A stretch of 64,000 bases of DNA from a virus (IMGVR_UViG_3300021404_000005:62001-126000); one strand, 5' to 3'. Numbered from the stretch's first letter, positions 41,961 to 49,596 are shown. The notes: a model not told the origin generated them from the letters alone. Program-made: numbers and translations.

Positions 41961-42218
41961 ATGAACGAACTAATTCTTCGCCTTAAGGCCCTGTTCCTCG
42001 GAGTCGAGAAGACCGCCAAGGCCGACGAGCAAATCGTCGCCAACATCGTTGCCAAGGACCGCGTGGCCGTTCTCACTGCCCTTCAGGCAGCGGAGGACGC
42101 TGCTATCGCTGCCGTCAAGGCAGACACCCCCGAAGTAGAGGCACTGGTTAAGACGGCTGTCAAGGACGTTGTAGACGCCCTGCTGGCCAAGCTCCCCACC
42201 ATCCTCACCACCATCTAG
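41961..42218 (+). CDS. helical hypothetical protein, 85 aa
   Basis: MNELILRLKALFLGVEKTAKADEQI, almost wholly helical and Ala-rich with a heptad pattern, suggesting a coiled coil or bundle. ATG set by the promoter hexamer. Not recognised. Confidence 0.7.
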   Translation: MNELILRLKALFLGVEKTAKADEQIVANIVAKDRVAVLTALQAAEDAAIAAVKADTPEVEALVKTAVKDVVDALLAKLPTILTTI

Positions 42219-42235
42219 TTCACTGCCGCGCATGA

Positions 42236-42249
42236 GGTAGGCTAGGGAC
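42236..42249 (+). promoter_or_regulatory. leaderless-type promoter
   Basis: GGTAGGCT ends six bases before the ATG at 42250, identical to the elements at 21728 and 26249. Confidence 0.55.
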
Positions 42250-42645
42250 ATGAACGAGAACTTCGGGCAGGTCCCCGGTGCTTACTCGCCGGAAGAGATG
42301 ATGGCTCTCGAAGGCTATACGCCAGAGAGACTAGAGTCATTCCGTGAAAAGGCCAAGACAGATATTGAAGAGGCGCACCGCGCTAGGCTTAAGGACAAGC
42401 TGCATTCTCAAAAGCCTGTAGTGCTGGCAGAAGAAGAGAAGAAGCTTCGGAACGTAACTGTTTTGCTAGGTAACGGCAAGCTGGTTACGTTCCGTAAGGT
42501 AGCTGACCTTGACTTCGGTTCCAAGAACGATGAGGGATTCAGCACTCTGTTCTTTCTTGACGCAGACGATAACGTCATTGCTCAGTTCGAGCCTACGACG
42601 TGGGCGGCGTACTACTTCACAGACCATTGCCAGGGAATACAGTAA
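42250..42645 (+). CDS. hypothetical protein, 131 aa
   Basis: Helical N-terminus (YSPEEMMALEGYTPERLESFREKAK) and a beta C-terminal domain (VTVLLGNGKLVTFRKVADLDFGS, FFLDADDNVIAQF) resembling small phage proteins that fold as a beta-sheet. No motif recognised. The 3' end carries GGGAATAC next to the stop, a motif recurring at gene ends here. Confidence 0.7.
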   Translation: MNENFGQVPGAYSPEEMMALEGYTPERLESFREKAKTDIEEAHRARLKDKLHSQKPVVLAEEEKKLRNVTVLLGNGKLVTFRKVADLDFGSKNDEGFSTLFFLDADDNVIAQFEPTTWAAYYFTDHCQGIQ

Positions 42646-42668
42646 GCCGCGAGAGTGTTATCGTTGTC

Positions 42669-42812
42669 ATGACTGTGCAGCAGCTACTCACCCAGCTCAC
42701 CGGACTCGGCTTGGGCGGTCTTGACGAGAGCGATTCTCAAGTCGTGTTCAAGGACGGCACTCCGTTGACCGCGGTAGCTACAGACCTTACAGGTAAGGTA
42801 ATCCTGTCATGA
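42669..42812 (+). CDS. small hypothetical protein, 47 aa
   Basis: MTVQQLLTQLTGLGLGGLDESDSQVVF; short helix then strands. Stop overlaps the next ATG. No ribosome site, and the spacing to a TAnnnT hexamer is not clean. Confidence 0.55.
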   Translation: MTVQQLLTQLTGLGLGGLDESDSQVVFKDGTPLTAVATDLTGKVILS

Positions 42813-43021
42813 AGTGGACTGAACGTGAGCGGCAAGTACGAGACGGGGAACGACTGTACAAGCTCACAGCGCTAAACGAGGAAATGTACGGTATCACCGG
42901 CGCTAGTGACCTGGCTGCTACGGACTACTATCTCCTGGAGGCGCTTATCGAGAAAGCTTTCAGCCAAGGTGAGGCGTTCGGTTATGACGAGGGATGGGCA
43001 GACGCTCCGGATGGGTGGTAA
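42809..43021 (+). CDS. hypothetical protein, 70 aa
   Basis: MKWTERERQVRDGERLYKLTALNEE, acidic and helical, C-terminal GYDEGWADAPDGW. ATGA overlap with the preceding gene. Not recognised. Confidence 0.6.
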   Translation: MKWTERERQVRDGERLYKLTALNEEMYGITGASDLAATDYYLLEALIEKAFSQGEAFGYDEGWADAPDGW

Positions 43022-43023
43022 TC

Positions 43024-43182
43024 ATGTACCTGCGTTATGCATTGTTTAGTTTTGCCGCACTTATCTGTGCGCTGTCAACACTCATCAGTATCGTGAAGCA
43101 AGATAACTCAGCTATACGAGCTATTACTACTGTGCTGAACTTGTTCATCATTTGGCTGCTAATTTGGGGCGCGTTGTCCTGA
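43024..43182 (+). CDS. small two-span membrane protein (holin candidate)
   Basis: 52 residues with two hydrophobic spans (ALFSFAALICALSTLISIV and VLNLFIIWLLIWGALS) separated by a short charged turn. Size and topology fit small class II-like holins, but it is far from the lysin. Followed by TGATG coupling. Confidence 0.6.
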   Translation: MYLRYALFSFAALICALSTLISIVKQDNSAIRAITTVLNLFIIWLLIWGALS

Positions 43183-43307
43183 TGTTTACGCCAGAGCCTT
43201 ACGACGTGTGCACCTGCGGGCATCCGCGTTCGTCTCATGGGTCTTCCACCGTAGATACCGAGAGTAGCTGTTTCAAGTGCGGGTGCTGGGGGTTTGAAGA
43301 GCAATGA
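43182..43307 (+). CDS. small zinc protein, 41 aa
   Basis: MFTPEPYDVCTCGHPRSSHG then SSCFKCGCWGF: CxCxH and CxxCxC groups typical of a tiny zinc ribbon. First of three consecutive Cys/His-rich genes. Confidence 0.65.
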   Translation: MFTPEPYDVCTCGHPRSSHGSSTVDTESSCFKCGCWGFEEQ

Positions 43308-43447
43308 CCGAGTTGCGAGTATACATTTGTGATTACAATCTTCAACGGCCGGACGGCACATGGGGCCCTTGCAAGCAGGAAGCTGATTACGAACTAGCCT
43401 GGTGCAGCGCGAAGATACACGTTTGCCGTGACCACTGGAGTAATTGA
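43304..43447 (+). CDS. small Cys/His protein, 47 aa
   Basis: MTELRVYICDYNLQRPDGTWGPC, later AWCSAKIHVCRDHW. Four cysteines plus His suit one zinc ion. ATGA overlap with the previous gene. Confidence 0.65.
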   Translation: MTELRVYICDYNLQRPDGTWGPCKQEADYELAWCSAKIHVCRDHWSN

Positions 43448-43659
43448 TGACGGCTCACTTTGAGATAGGGACTCCTGTTGAAATAGGCACTCCCGGCATG
43501 TGCCAGCGTCCTGTTTACTGGCCCAGCAGTAACACCAGCTACCCGTGCGGGCAGCCGGGAACGCTTCAGCGCGACCCTTTTACCGGTGAAATCTGGAATA
43601 GCGAAGACTACGTGTACTTCTGTGACTACCATTTCTCGGAGCGCGCAGATGATATATAA
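43447..43659 (+). CDS. small Cys/His protein, 70 aa
   Basis: GMCQRPVYWPSSNTSYPCGQPG and YFCDYHF: four metal-ligand positions again. TGATG overlap. The three proteins in a row share C...C...C..H layout and may be related. Confidence 0.65.
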   Translation: MTAHFEIGTPVEIGTPGMCQRPVYWPSSNTSYPCGQPGTLQRDPFTGEIWNSEDYVYFCDYHFSERADDI

Positions 43660-43843
43660 CCACGATGGCAAGCTTAAGCTAGTCGGCCGCTATCTAGCCA
43701 CTAACGAGAAGTACGAGCAGTTCGTTACTGACGATGCCGATGAGCTGCATGCGTGGGTGAACGCACAGCAAGGTCCCTGCCACATGCAGGATATCGAATT
43801 CTACCTAGGCCCTATCCTAGAGGATATGAACCGTGGAAGTTGA
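43649..43843 (+). CDS. hypothetical protein, 64 aa
   Basis: MIYNHDGKLKLVGRYLATNEKYEQF; start overlaps the preceding stop by 11 bases and the end overlaps the metallo-beta-lactamase gene. Not recognised. Confidence 0.6.
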   Translation: MIYNHDGKLKLVGRYLATNEKYEQFVTDDADELHAWVNAQQGPCHMQDIEFYLGPILEDMNRGS

Positions 43844-45278
43844 GCACATCGGCCACGCCGGTTTCATCATCACGTCAGGTGACAAGAAGCTAGTCTGCGA
43901 CCCGTGGTTTAACCCTGCGTTCCTTAAGTCGTGGTTCCCATGGCCTGATAACAGGCACCACATGAATGCGGCGCGCACCGCTGACGCCTTGTACATCTCG
44001 CATGCGCATGAGGACCATTTCGACCGTGAGTTCTTGAAGACGATGCCTGACAAGGGCATCGAAGTTCTCGTTCCTAGGTTTCGTTCGCGCTATTTGGCTA
44101 AGGAAATCAAAGAGCTGGGCTTCACCAACGTCAAGGAAATGTCACACCGAGACAGCTACTGGCTATTCGATAGCCTTGATGTCACCATGCTAATTGACCA
44201 GTCCCACAAGGAAGACTCTGCTCTTCTGTGTGAAGACCTAGTAACAAATTATCGTTTTCTGAATAGCAATGATTGTGAGCTAGCTGCAAGTGATTGGCCG
44301 CAGGGCATAGACCTGCTAGCTGCACAGTACTCTGGGGCTTTCTGGTACCCTCACTGCTATGATTACACACAGTCCCAGCAAGTTGCCAAAGCCGATGAAG
44401 TCGTCAAGAACAATATCGACAGGCTTTGCCGTCGCATCAAGCTCACAGGCGCTAAGCAGTACCTGCCATCGGCTGGGCCAGCTGTATTCCTGGACCCTGA
44501 GTTGCGACACTATAACTTCAGCGGTATCTTTCCTCAGTTTGTTGATGTAGAAGAGGAAATTGAACGGCAGTGTCCTGATATTAAGCTGCATCGAGCTATG
44601 CACGGCGGTATCTATTTCTTCACGGACTACCTTAACGACCGTCGCCACGAGTGGCGTTCTTGGTTTGAGGAAGACGATGCTCCTGCTGAATCTCACGAGC
44701 TAGCAGCGCACTTCAAGAATCTTGAGCGTGCAAATAGCAGGTTCATGGGTGACTATCGTAACGACCTAGCCGTTTACTCCGGGCGGGATGACTGGCAAAT
44801 CCAGCTAGGCGTAGTGGAGGACGAGCTTGAGGAAAGCTTTGACCCTCATTACTTCATGAACGTCCCACCGCGCGTGCTACGTGCTGTACTGGACGGCCGG
44901 GCAACGTGGGAGACGGCGCTGCTTTCTAACCGCATCAAGCTTAAGCGCAAGCCTGACAAGTACGATTACAAGCTCATGGGACTACTTTCGTTTGGAGACA
45001 GGCCGGCTCAGACGCGTGCTATGCATCGGGCACAGCGAGCTAGCGAGACCATTACTCGTGACGGTCTTATTCTGCCTAAGTACTGCCCCCATGCCGGTGA
45101 GAGTTTGTCCATCGCAACTATCTGCGACGGGGTTATTGAATGTCCTAGGCATAACTGGACATGGACAACTTCTGGTGAATGTATCACTGCACAAATTCCC
45201 ATTGAAGTGAGAAAAAGCATAGACTTAATACATGAGCTTCGCATGGTACTTCGCTATTTATCATTGGCTAGAACTTAA
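43833..45278 (+). CDS. metallo-beta-lactamase fold / Rieske [2Fe-2S] fusion
   Basis: 481 residues. N-terminal half is an UlaG-like metallo-hydrolase: VEHIGHAGFIITSGDKKLVCDPWF, then YISHAHEDHFD (HxHxDH) and IDLLAAQYSGAF. The C-terminus has a Rieske site: KYCPHAGESLS ... IECPRHNWTW (CxH and CxxH). The same two domains occur, in the opposite order, in CMP-sialic acid hydroxylase. Suggests a redox modification of a sugar nucleotide or other small molecule. An electron donor is not visible nearby. Confidence 0.85.
   Translation: MEVEHIGHAGFIITSGDKKLVCDPWFNPAFLKSWFPWPDNRHHMNAARTADALYISHAHEDHFDREFLKTMPDKGIEVLVPRFRSRYLAKEIKELGFTNVKEMSHRDSYWLFDSLDVTMLIDQSHKEDSALLCEDLVTNYRFLNSNDCELAASDWPQGIDLLAAQYSGAFWYPHCYDYTQSQQVAKADEVVKNNIDRLCRRIKLTGAKQYLPSAGPAVFLDPELRHYNFSGIFPQFVDVEEEIERQCPDIKLHRAMHGGIYFFTDYLNDRRHEWRSWFEEDDAPAESHELAAHFKNLERANSRFMGDYRNDLAVYSGRDDWQIQLGVVEDELEESFDPHYFMNVPPRVLRAVLDGRATWETALLSNRIKLKRKPDKYDYKLMGLLSFGDRPAQTRAMHRAQRASETITRDGLILPKYCPHAGESLSIATICDGVIECPRHNWTWTTSGECITAQIPIEVRKSIDLIHELRMVLRYLSLART
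45220..45231 (+). promoter_or_regulatory. leaderless-type promoter inside the Rieske gene end
   Basis: TAGACT ends six bases before the ATG at 45232. It lets the next gene be expressed apart from the upstream one it overlaps. Confidence 0.45.
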
Positions 45279-45666
45279 CGGTTTCTACAGGGACATCCTG
45301 GCCAGTGCTATTGGCTTGGGCGCTGCCCGGACTATAGCCGCACGTCCTCTGCGGGGCGTCAAGGCTGCTCAGGCGCGTCAGGAAGACCTGCTAGACACCA
45401 GCACACCTGGTGGTCTTACTGAGGTCAAGGAGGAGCTTAGGGCGCTACGTCACCTGTTGTCAGGTGGAACCAATCAAGAGCATGAAGAGGGCGAAGACGA
45501 GTCACCCGAGATGGATGACAGCGATAAGCCAGCCGTGCCAGATGAAAAGTCAAGCTGGCTGGACCATTATCGCAGGTCTCGTAAGGGACACGGCGGTGCG
45601 GGTGGTGCCAAGGAGTCTGAAACGGTAAGAGAAACGCCACACATTTTGCCACCGGGACGACACTAA
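45232..45666 (+). CDS. membrane-proximal acidic protein
   Basis: 144 residues. Hydrophobic N-terminus (MSFAWYFAIYHWLELNGFYRDILASAIGLGAARTIAA), then coiled-coil helix (EVKEELRALRHLL) and an acidic, Gly-rich, probably disordered tail. Overlaps the Rieske gene by 47 bases. Similar arrangements exist in actinophage membrane proteins; role unknown. Confidence 0.7.
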   Translation: MSFAWYFAIYHWLELNGFYRDILASAIGLGAARTIAARPLRGVKAAQARQEDLLDTSTPGGLTEVKEELRALRHLLSGGTNQEHEEGEDESPEMDDSDKPAVPDEKSSWLDHYRRSRKGHGGAGGAKESETVRETPHILPPGRH

Positions 45667-46025
45667 TGACTTCTAAGTACGCCTCTGGTTCCGTGTATAG
45701 GCGCATGACCAAGTTCGTATTCGAGCGCTGGGGCGACCGTTGCCACCTTTGCAGCCATCATGATGCTAAGCACCTGGACCACGTTGAGCCACAGACTGAA
45801 AATGAAGCTCGTAAGCACGACGTTACAAACCTACGTCCCGTTCATGGTTCGCCTGGTAATCCTTGCCGTGAGTGCTCTCGTGCTGCGGGCAAGAACATTT
45901 ACTGTAATCAAATTAGGGGTGGCTACACCATTGAGCGGGCCATACGCAGGCTACGTGAGCTGACAGGACTGCCGATTCCTGATTACGGGAAGCCTACTCT
46001 TCAAGCTCCTGCTCGGGAGTGGTAA
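45666..46025 (+). CDS. HNH endonuclease
   Basis: 119 residues, TAATG-coupled. CHLCSHHDAKHLDHVEPQTE, then NLRPVHGSPGNPCREC: the zinc CxxC pairs, the catalytic DH and the Asn of an HNH. Small free-standing phage nuclease, homing or packaging-associated. It converges on and overlaps the leftward gene by 32 bases. Confidence 0.85.
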   Translation: MTSKYASGSVYRRMTKFVFERWGDRCHLCSHHDAKHLDHVEPQTENEARKHDVTNLRPVHGSPGNPCRECSRAAGKNIYCNQIRGGYTIERAIRRLRELTGLPIPDYGKPTLQAPAREW

Positions 46026-46335
46026 TTTCTACCAGCTCCGGGATTCCGTACTCATCGCTAAGGTCAATCCAGTAGCCGCGAAGGTTGCCGATGATAATCC
46101 CGGCCTGCTCAGGATGAGCACGCTGCACATCCTTCAGCCATTCCTCGCTCATGCGCCACCGGAAGCGCTTGTCTAGCCAGCCTGCACGAGAGTTCTCAAT
46201 TTCGTACTCTAGGTGGTCGCGTAGCGCCACGTAGAATTCAATCTCGTCCTTGGTGTAAGGGTCAGCGCCGACGTACTTCCGGTACTTACAGTTCTTGTCC
46301 GCAGCCTTGAACTGCTTCGCAGTAATCCTAGCCAT
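45994..46335 (-). CDS. hypothetical protein, 113 aa
   Basis: MARITAKQFKAADKNCKYRKYVGADPYTKDEIEFYVAL; basic start, acidic end. Overlaps the HNH gene tail to tail and the HTH gene head to tail. Not recognised. Confidence 0.65.
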   Translation of the reverse strand: MARITAKQFKAADKNCKYRKYVGADPYTKDEIEFYVALRDHLEYEIENSRAGWLDKRFRWRMSEEWLKDVQRAHPEQAGIIIGNLRGYWIDLSDEYGIPELVEITTPEQELEE

Positions 46336-46646
46336 CAGACTATATTCCTGTAGGTAACGCCATTCACAATCTGGCGCACTGTACTGCGAGACGGCATTCC
46401 AGGCTGCTTTGAAATCTTCCAGTCACTAAGTCCCTGTGCATTAAGCCGCTTGATTTCTCGTACGGTGTCGTCACCAAGAGTGCGGTCACTGCGGGCCTTA
46501 ATGGGCTTGCTGTGGCTGACGCCGTTCAGCACGTTGTAGATGGTAGCCGGGTTAACATCGTACTCTTTAGCCAGCGCACTAACTTTTGCGATAGAGCCTA
46601 GCACCTTAATCATCTCGGCGTCATCTGCCGTTAGCTTACGAGTCAT
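46335..46646 (-). CDS. double helix-turn-helix DNA-binding protein
   Basis: 103 residues with two HTH-like units: VSALAKEYDVNPATIYNVLNG and LSDWKISKQPGMPSRSTVRQIVNG. The I.NGVTYRNI ending is like DNA-binding modules of homing endonucleases. No nuclease core, so it may be a regulator or the DNA-reading part of a broken or split system with the neighbouring HNH gene. Confidence 0.7.
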   Translation of the reverse strand: MTRKLTADDAEMIKVLGSIAKVSALAKEYDVNPATIYNVLNGVSHSKPIKARSDRTLGDDTVREIKRLNAQGLSDWKISKQPGMPSRSTVRQIVNGVTYRNIV

Positions 46647-46689
46647 GTCACTAAACCCTTCCGCATCCGCAATGGTTCATTACCTGTGA

Positions 46690-46701
46690 TAGTCTTGCGC
46701 C
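46690..46701 (+). promoter_or_regulatory. leaderless-type promoter
   Basis: TGATAGTCT (extended -10) ends six bases before the ATG at 46702; the sequence TAGTCTTGCGCCATG is near-identical to TAGGCTTGTGCCATG at 26251. Confidence 0.55.
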
Positions 46702-46911
46702 ATGGATGAAACGCACTTGGTTCAAAATCCTGCGACGGACCCTATCACTATGGAAGAGTACCCCGTTGAGGTGTCGCAGAATATCGGACTTAGGCTCGCA
46801 GCCTCCGAAGGACTTACTGAAGCCGAGGCACTAGATGCTTTCATTGAAGCCCTTCCTGACATCGTGACTACCGACAAGGGTGACATCCGCCTTATGTTCG
46901 TGGTCAGCTAG
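46702..46911 (+). CDS. hypothetical protein, 69 aa
   Basis: MDETHLVQNPATDPITMEEYPVEVS; acidic, helical middle (EAEALDAFIEALPDIV). Leaderless start by promoter spacing. Not recognised. Confidence 0.65.
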   Translation: MDETHLVQNPATDPITMEEYPVEVSQNIGLRLAASEGLTEAEALDAFIEALPDIVTTDKGDIRLMFVVS

Positions 46912-46918
46912 GAGTGAC

Positions 46919-47230
46919 ATGAGCGGTACTCTTGACGATAACCCTGGGGGTGCAACTAAGTTCACCCTGCCGTACGTAGAAAAAGTCTTGGAGAAGTTTC
47001 CGTTCATTGGGGTGTCTGAGCGGGACCAGATTCTGGCCAACCTCAAGGACGGTAAGCAAGTACTCCTGCACTTGGAGAAACGGCCTGATGCTCAGTGCTT
47101 CCTGATGATTGTCAAGGTAGGTGAAGGACTTTACAGCGCTAAGCTGATGCCTCACGACATTGGCCAGGCGCTGCTTGCAGCTAACGAGATTCTGTTTTCT
47201 TTGGAGCAGCCTGATGAACCAGAAGAATAG
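46919..47230 (+). CDS. hypothetical protein, 103 aa
   Basis: Start MSGTLDDNPGGATKFTLP behind GGAG. A helix-rich N-terminus (YVEKVLEKFPFIGVSERDQILANL) followed by strands (QCFLMIVKVGEGLYSAKL). Last rightward gene before the convergent RNA-like region. Not recognised. Confidence 0.65.
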   Translation: MSGTLDDNPGGATKFTLPYVEKVLEKFPFIGVSERDQILANLKDGKQVLLHLEKRPDAQCFLMIVKVGEGLYSAKLMPHDIGQALLAANEILFSLEQPDEPEE

Positions 47231-47422
47231 TTCACAGGGACGCGTATCCACTTTCCGTAGAGCCTCACACATGCCGGCAATGATTCTCAACTCAGTCAGT
47301 TCACCCTGCTGTAGCGCAACAGGTGCACGGAACTAACGAGGAAAACCTTCACCTATTCCCTACCCGAAGCAAGTGGCTATTGTAAGCGGCGAAAGGAGGA
47401 AGACCGCCCGCGTCCCTGTGAA
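47231..47422. ncRNA. candidate structured RNA (about 190 nt)
   Basis: TTCACAGGGACGCG (47231-47244) is the exact inverse of 47409-47422, a 14-bp closing stem starting right after a stop codon. Inside are a GTTCAC(C)CTG.../CAGGTG...GAAC hairpin (about 47299-47333), an AGG-AAAA-CCT tetraloop and a GCGG.../CCGC stem. No frame of note on either strand. It fills the 207-base gap between convergent genes. I recognise no known RNA class. Confidence 0.55.
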
Positions 47423-47437
47423 TCTTAGCCCAGCTTG

Positions 47438-47812
47438 TTAGCTGGAAGTACGGTACATTAGCTTCGGCTTATGCTCTTCAAAGAACTTATCTATAGGGCG
47501 TGCTAGTCCTGAACCCGCCCGTAGTATGGAGCTGTAGCTAACTGAACAAGACGTGAAGGACTCAATGACAATACCGTCAGCAGCCGCCCACAGCTTTCGC
47601 ACGTACCAGTCAGTTCCCTGATTGCTGCGCCACACATCGCCTACCTTGACCTCAGGCCGGACTTTATCCATTAGGCTATAAGGCAGGAAAGCCTGGCGAG
47701 GTGAACCTTCCGGGTCAGGAATGGTGACCCACGCTCCGGTAGAACCCGGCATGTCAATCTTGGTGCGCAGTTCCCGGACGATGACCTCATCGCCCTTACT
47801 GAATAGCGTCAT
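47438..47812 (-). CDS. hypothetical protein, 124 aa
   Basis: MTLFSKGDEVIVRELRTKIDMPGSTG with an SH3-like beta start, later KVGDVWRSNQGTDWYVRKLW. ATGA-type overlap with the upstream gene. Last gene of the long leftward accessory operon. Not recognised. Confidence 0.65.
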   Translation of the reverse strand: MTLFSKGDEVIVRELRTKIDMPGSTGAWVTIPDPEGSPRQAFLPYSLMDKVRPEVKVGDVWRSNQGTDWYVRKLWAAADGIVIESFTSCSVSYSSILRAGSGLARPIDKFFEEHKPKLMYRTSS

Positions 47813-48054
47813 TGCGAATCCCCTTCTAGCACTACTTCCCCCTCAGGCCCAAAGCGCTTGACCAGGACCCTCTCGTCACCGTACAACGCGAAGACGTTCT
47901 GGCTTATTCCGGCGTTCACCGCTAGCATCTGTGCGTCCTTGAGAGCTTGCGTGACGCCCTTGAGCGTACCGGGGTATATCGTGGCGCTAGGCCATGGACA
48001 GGGCTTCTCCGTGCCGCTACGGCGCAGGTAGCGGTCAGCCTTACGTTCCGACAC
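47809..48054 (-). CDS. hypothetical protein, 81 aa
   Basis: GTG start; MSERKADRYLRRSGTEKPCPWPS then a helix and ALYGDERVLVKRFGPEGEVVLEG strands. Overlaps both neighbours. Not recognised. Confidence 0.6.
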   Translation of the reverse strand: MSERKADRYLRRSGTEKPCPWPSATIYPGTLKGVTQALKDAQMLAVNAGISQNVFALYGDERVLVKRFGPEGEVVLEGDSQ

Positions 48055-48421
48055 GAGCTAGCTCGTCCGGTACTAGTTCTCCGTCACGGAAACGCCAGTT
48101 ATGCCCGTAATAGTTTGCGTACTTTTCAGGACCCTCACTACTTAGCATGTCTTCAACAGCTCGCATTACTTCCAGAGCCTCTTCTACGATGAATCCCATG
48201 ACCGATACCTGCCACAGCTCATGTTCCAGGCCGCCAGCCCGGTTCCAACGCTTGCTACTGGAATGAATGAACACCGTTGGGCCGCCCCAGATATTGTTGG
48301 ACAGGTCAGCCGCGTAATCGTAGGAGACTTCTGCTGTTCGCACGTTAATAGTTTGCAGGTGCCTCGTGCACGAGTCCCACAGGCTGGAAATAACAGGCGC
48401 ACGGAACATGCGTTCAGTCAC
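48041..48421 (-). CDS. hypothetical protein, 126 aa
   Basis: GTG start behind AGGAG, GTGA overlap with the preceding gene. Central NIWGGPTVFIHSSSKRWNRAGG and a helix EEALEVMRAVEDML. Not recognised. Confidence 0.65.
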   Translation of the reverse strand: MTERMFRAPVISSLWDSCTRHLQTINVRTAEVSYDYAADLSNNIWGGPTVFIHSSSKRWNRAGGLEHELWQVSVMGFIVEEALEVMRAVEDMLSSEGPEKYANYYGHNWRFRDGELVPDELARVGT

Positions 48422-48585
48422 GGCAGCTCCTGAATGTCCAGTTCAGCTACCCAGCCATCGAATTCCCTGTACCACGACGGTGCGTTAGACCGACTACTGA
48501 ACTCAGCGCTGATGTCAATAAAGTCTTGCCTCGCCTGAGCTAGCAGTCTCGTCAGGGCTTTCTTGTCTACACTAACCCGACTCAT
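48418..48585 (-). CDS. small hypothetical protein, 55 aa
   Basis: MSRVSVDKKALTRLLAQARQDFIDI; helix then WYREFDGWVAELDI. Overlaps both neighbours in the operon style of this region. Confidence 0.6.
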   Translation of the reverse strand: MSRVSVDKKALTRLLAQARQDFIDISAEFSSRSNAPSWYREFDGWVAELDIQELP

Positions 48586-48811
48586 TTACGACCTTCAATC
48601 GCTTGGTAAGTTCTTCCTGCATGTACTGATAGCCTCGCGACAGTGGGCGCGCTACACCATGCTCTTTGAGCATGTGCACGCACAGCTCTACCTCACAGTC
48701 AGCATCACTTTGATAGCGTCCGCACTGCCACTCCCAGTCACAAAGCTGTATGCCGTCATCATCTTCGCTAAGGTCACAATAGGCTTCGTAGCTGGTGTAA
48801 GGCTCAACAGG
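48572..48811 (-). CDS. acidic cysteine-containing protein, 79 aa
   Basis: MPVEPYTSYEAYCDLSEDDDG, with LCDWEWQCGRY and DCEVELCVHM: enough cysteines for a metal site. Start set at this ATG because it follows AGGAG. Not recognised. Confidence 0.6.
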   Translation of the reverse strand, partial: PVEPYTSYEAYCDLSEDDDGIQLCDWEWQCGRYQSDADCEVELCVHMLKEHGVARPLSRGYQYMQEELTKRLKVVNESG

Positions 48812-48821
48812 CATGTTACTC

Positions 48822-49298
48822 CTAGTTACAGTACTTGTAGCCAGACACTTCCACCAGGAAGCCGCCTTGTACAGCACGCTCCAGTAGATAATCCACCGTG
48901 CCCGCTTCTGAGTATTCGTCTAGGTCGGCGGGGATGCGCAGGTTACGGCTAGTGGTGCTGTTGACAATGCCCGGCGCGGAGAACACTACGTTGATTGTCT
49001 TGACATTCTCCGTCAGTGACAATGGCTCATCACACCCACAGTTCTGGCACGTGAATCCCTCAGGCGGGAGGTAAAAGCACTTGTGACAGGATGCCTTGAC
49101 CTCCCACTCCCTGACTTCAAAGGCGTTAGCGATAGCTGCTAGCGGTGGCGTGCCGCGAGTGCCCTTTTCCATGCGCAGGACGTGGCTCTTGTGCACGCCT
49201 AGCAGCAGCCCTACAGCCGCTAGTGACATCTTGTTTTCAGTGCGCAGCCGTCGCAGGGAACGACGTGCTAGCTCTTGGTCTTGCTGGAGCTTATCCAT
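48822..49298 (-). CDS. XRE-type HTH regulator with zinc ribbon
   Basis: 158 residues. N-terminal HTH (MSLAAVGLLLGVHKSHVLRMEKG) of the Cro/CI type, then SCHKCFYLPPEGFTCQNCGCDE zinc ribbon, then an alpha/beta C-terminal part. Likely a DNA-binding regulator of the accessory operon. The HTH-plus-ribbon layout differs from the 8.4-kb regulator. Confidence 0.75.
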   Translation of the reverse strand: MDKLQQDQELARRSLRRLRTENKMSLAAVGLLLGVHKSHVLRMEKGTRGTPPLAAIANAFEVREWEVKASCHKCFYLPPEGFTCQNCGCDEPLSLTENVKTINVVFSAPGIVNSTTSRNLRIPADLDEYSEAGTVDYLLERAVQGGFLVEVSGYKYCN

Positions 49299-49596
49299 CT
49301 ACAATCCTAATAGTGACTTGCTTAAGCGGAGGTGATGCGAAGGTAAGGATGGCAACATCTGCGTCTTCCATAACCAGGTCCAGGTAATGCAGAAGCTTGC
49401 CGACTTTCTTTCGAATCGCCGGGTCATACCTGAACCAGTCAAATACAAGAAATTCTGTATCCGGCAGGCCGTCGCTTCCGCTCACCGGGCTGAGAAGGAC
49501 CTCACCCTGTAGCGGTGTCTCATGGGAGACACCATGCTCGTCTATGCCACCGACGTGGAAGCCGAACTGGTACTTCTCTAGCTCCACTTCTATCAT
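49291..49596 (-). CDS. hypothetical protein, 101 aa
   Basis: MIEVELEKYQFGFHVGGIDEHGVSH; beta-rich then helix DPAIRKKVGKLLHYLDLVM. ATGA overlaps on both sides. Not recognised. Confidence 0.6.
   Translation of the reverse strand: MIEVELEKYQFGFHVGGIDEHGVSHETPLQGEVLLSPVSGSDGLPDTEFLVFDWFRYDPAIRKKVGKLLHYLDLVMEDADVAILTFASPPLKQVTIRIVDG

Noticed and set aside
47231-47422. Group I intron
   Set aside because: No recognisable P/Q/R/S core and it lies between gene ends, not inside a gene.
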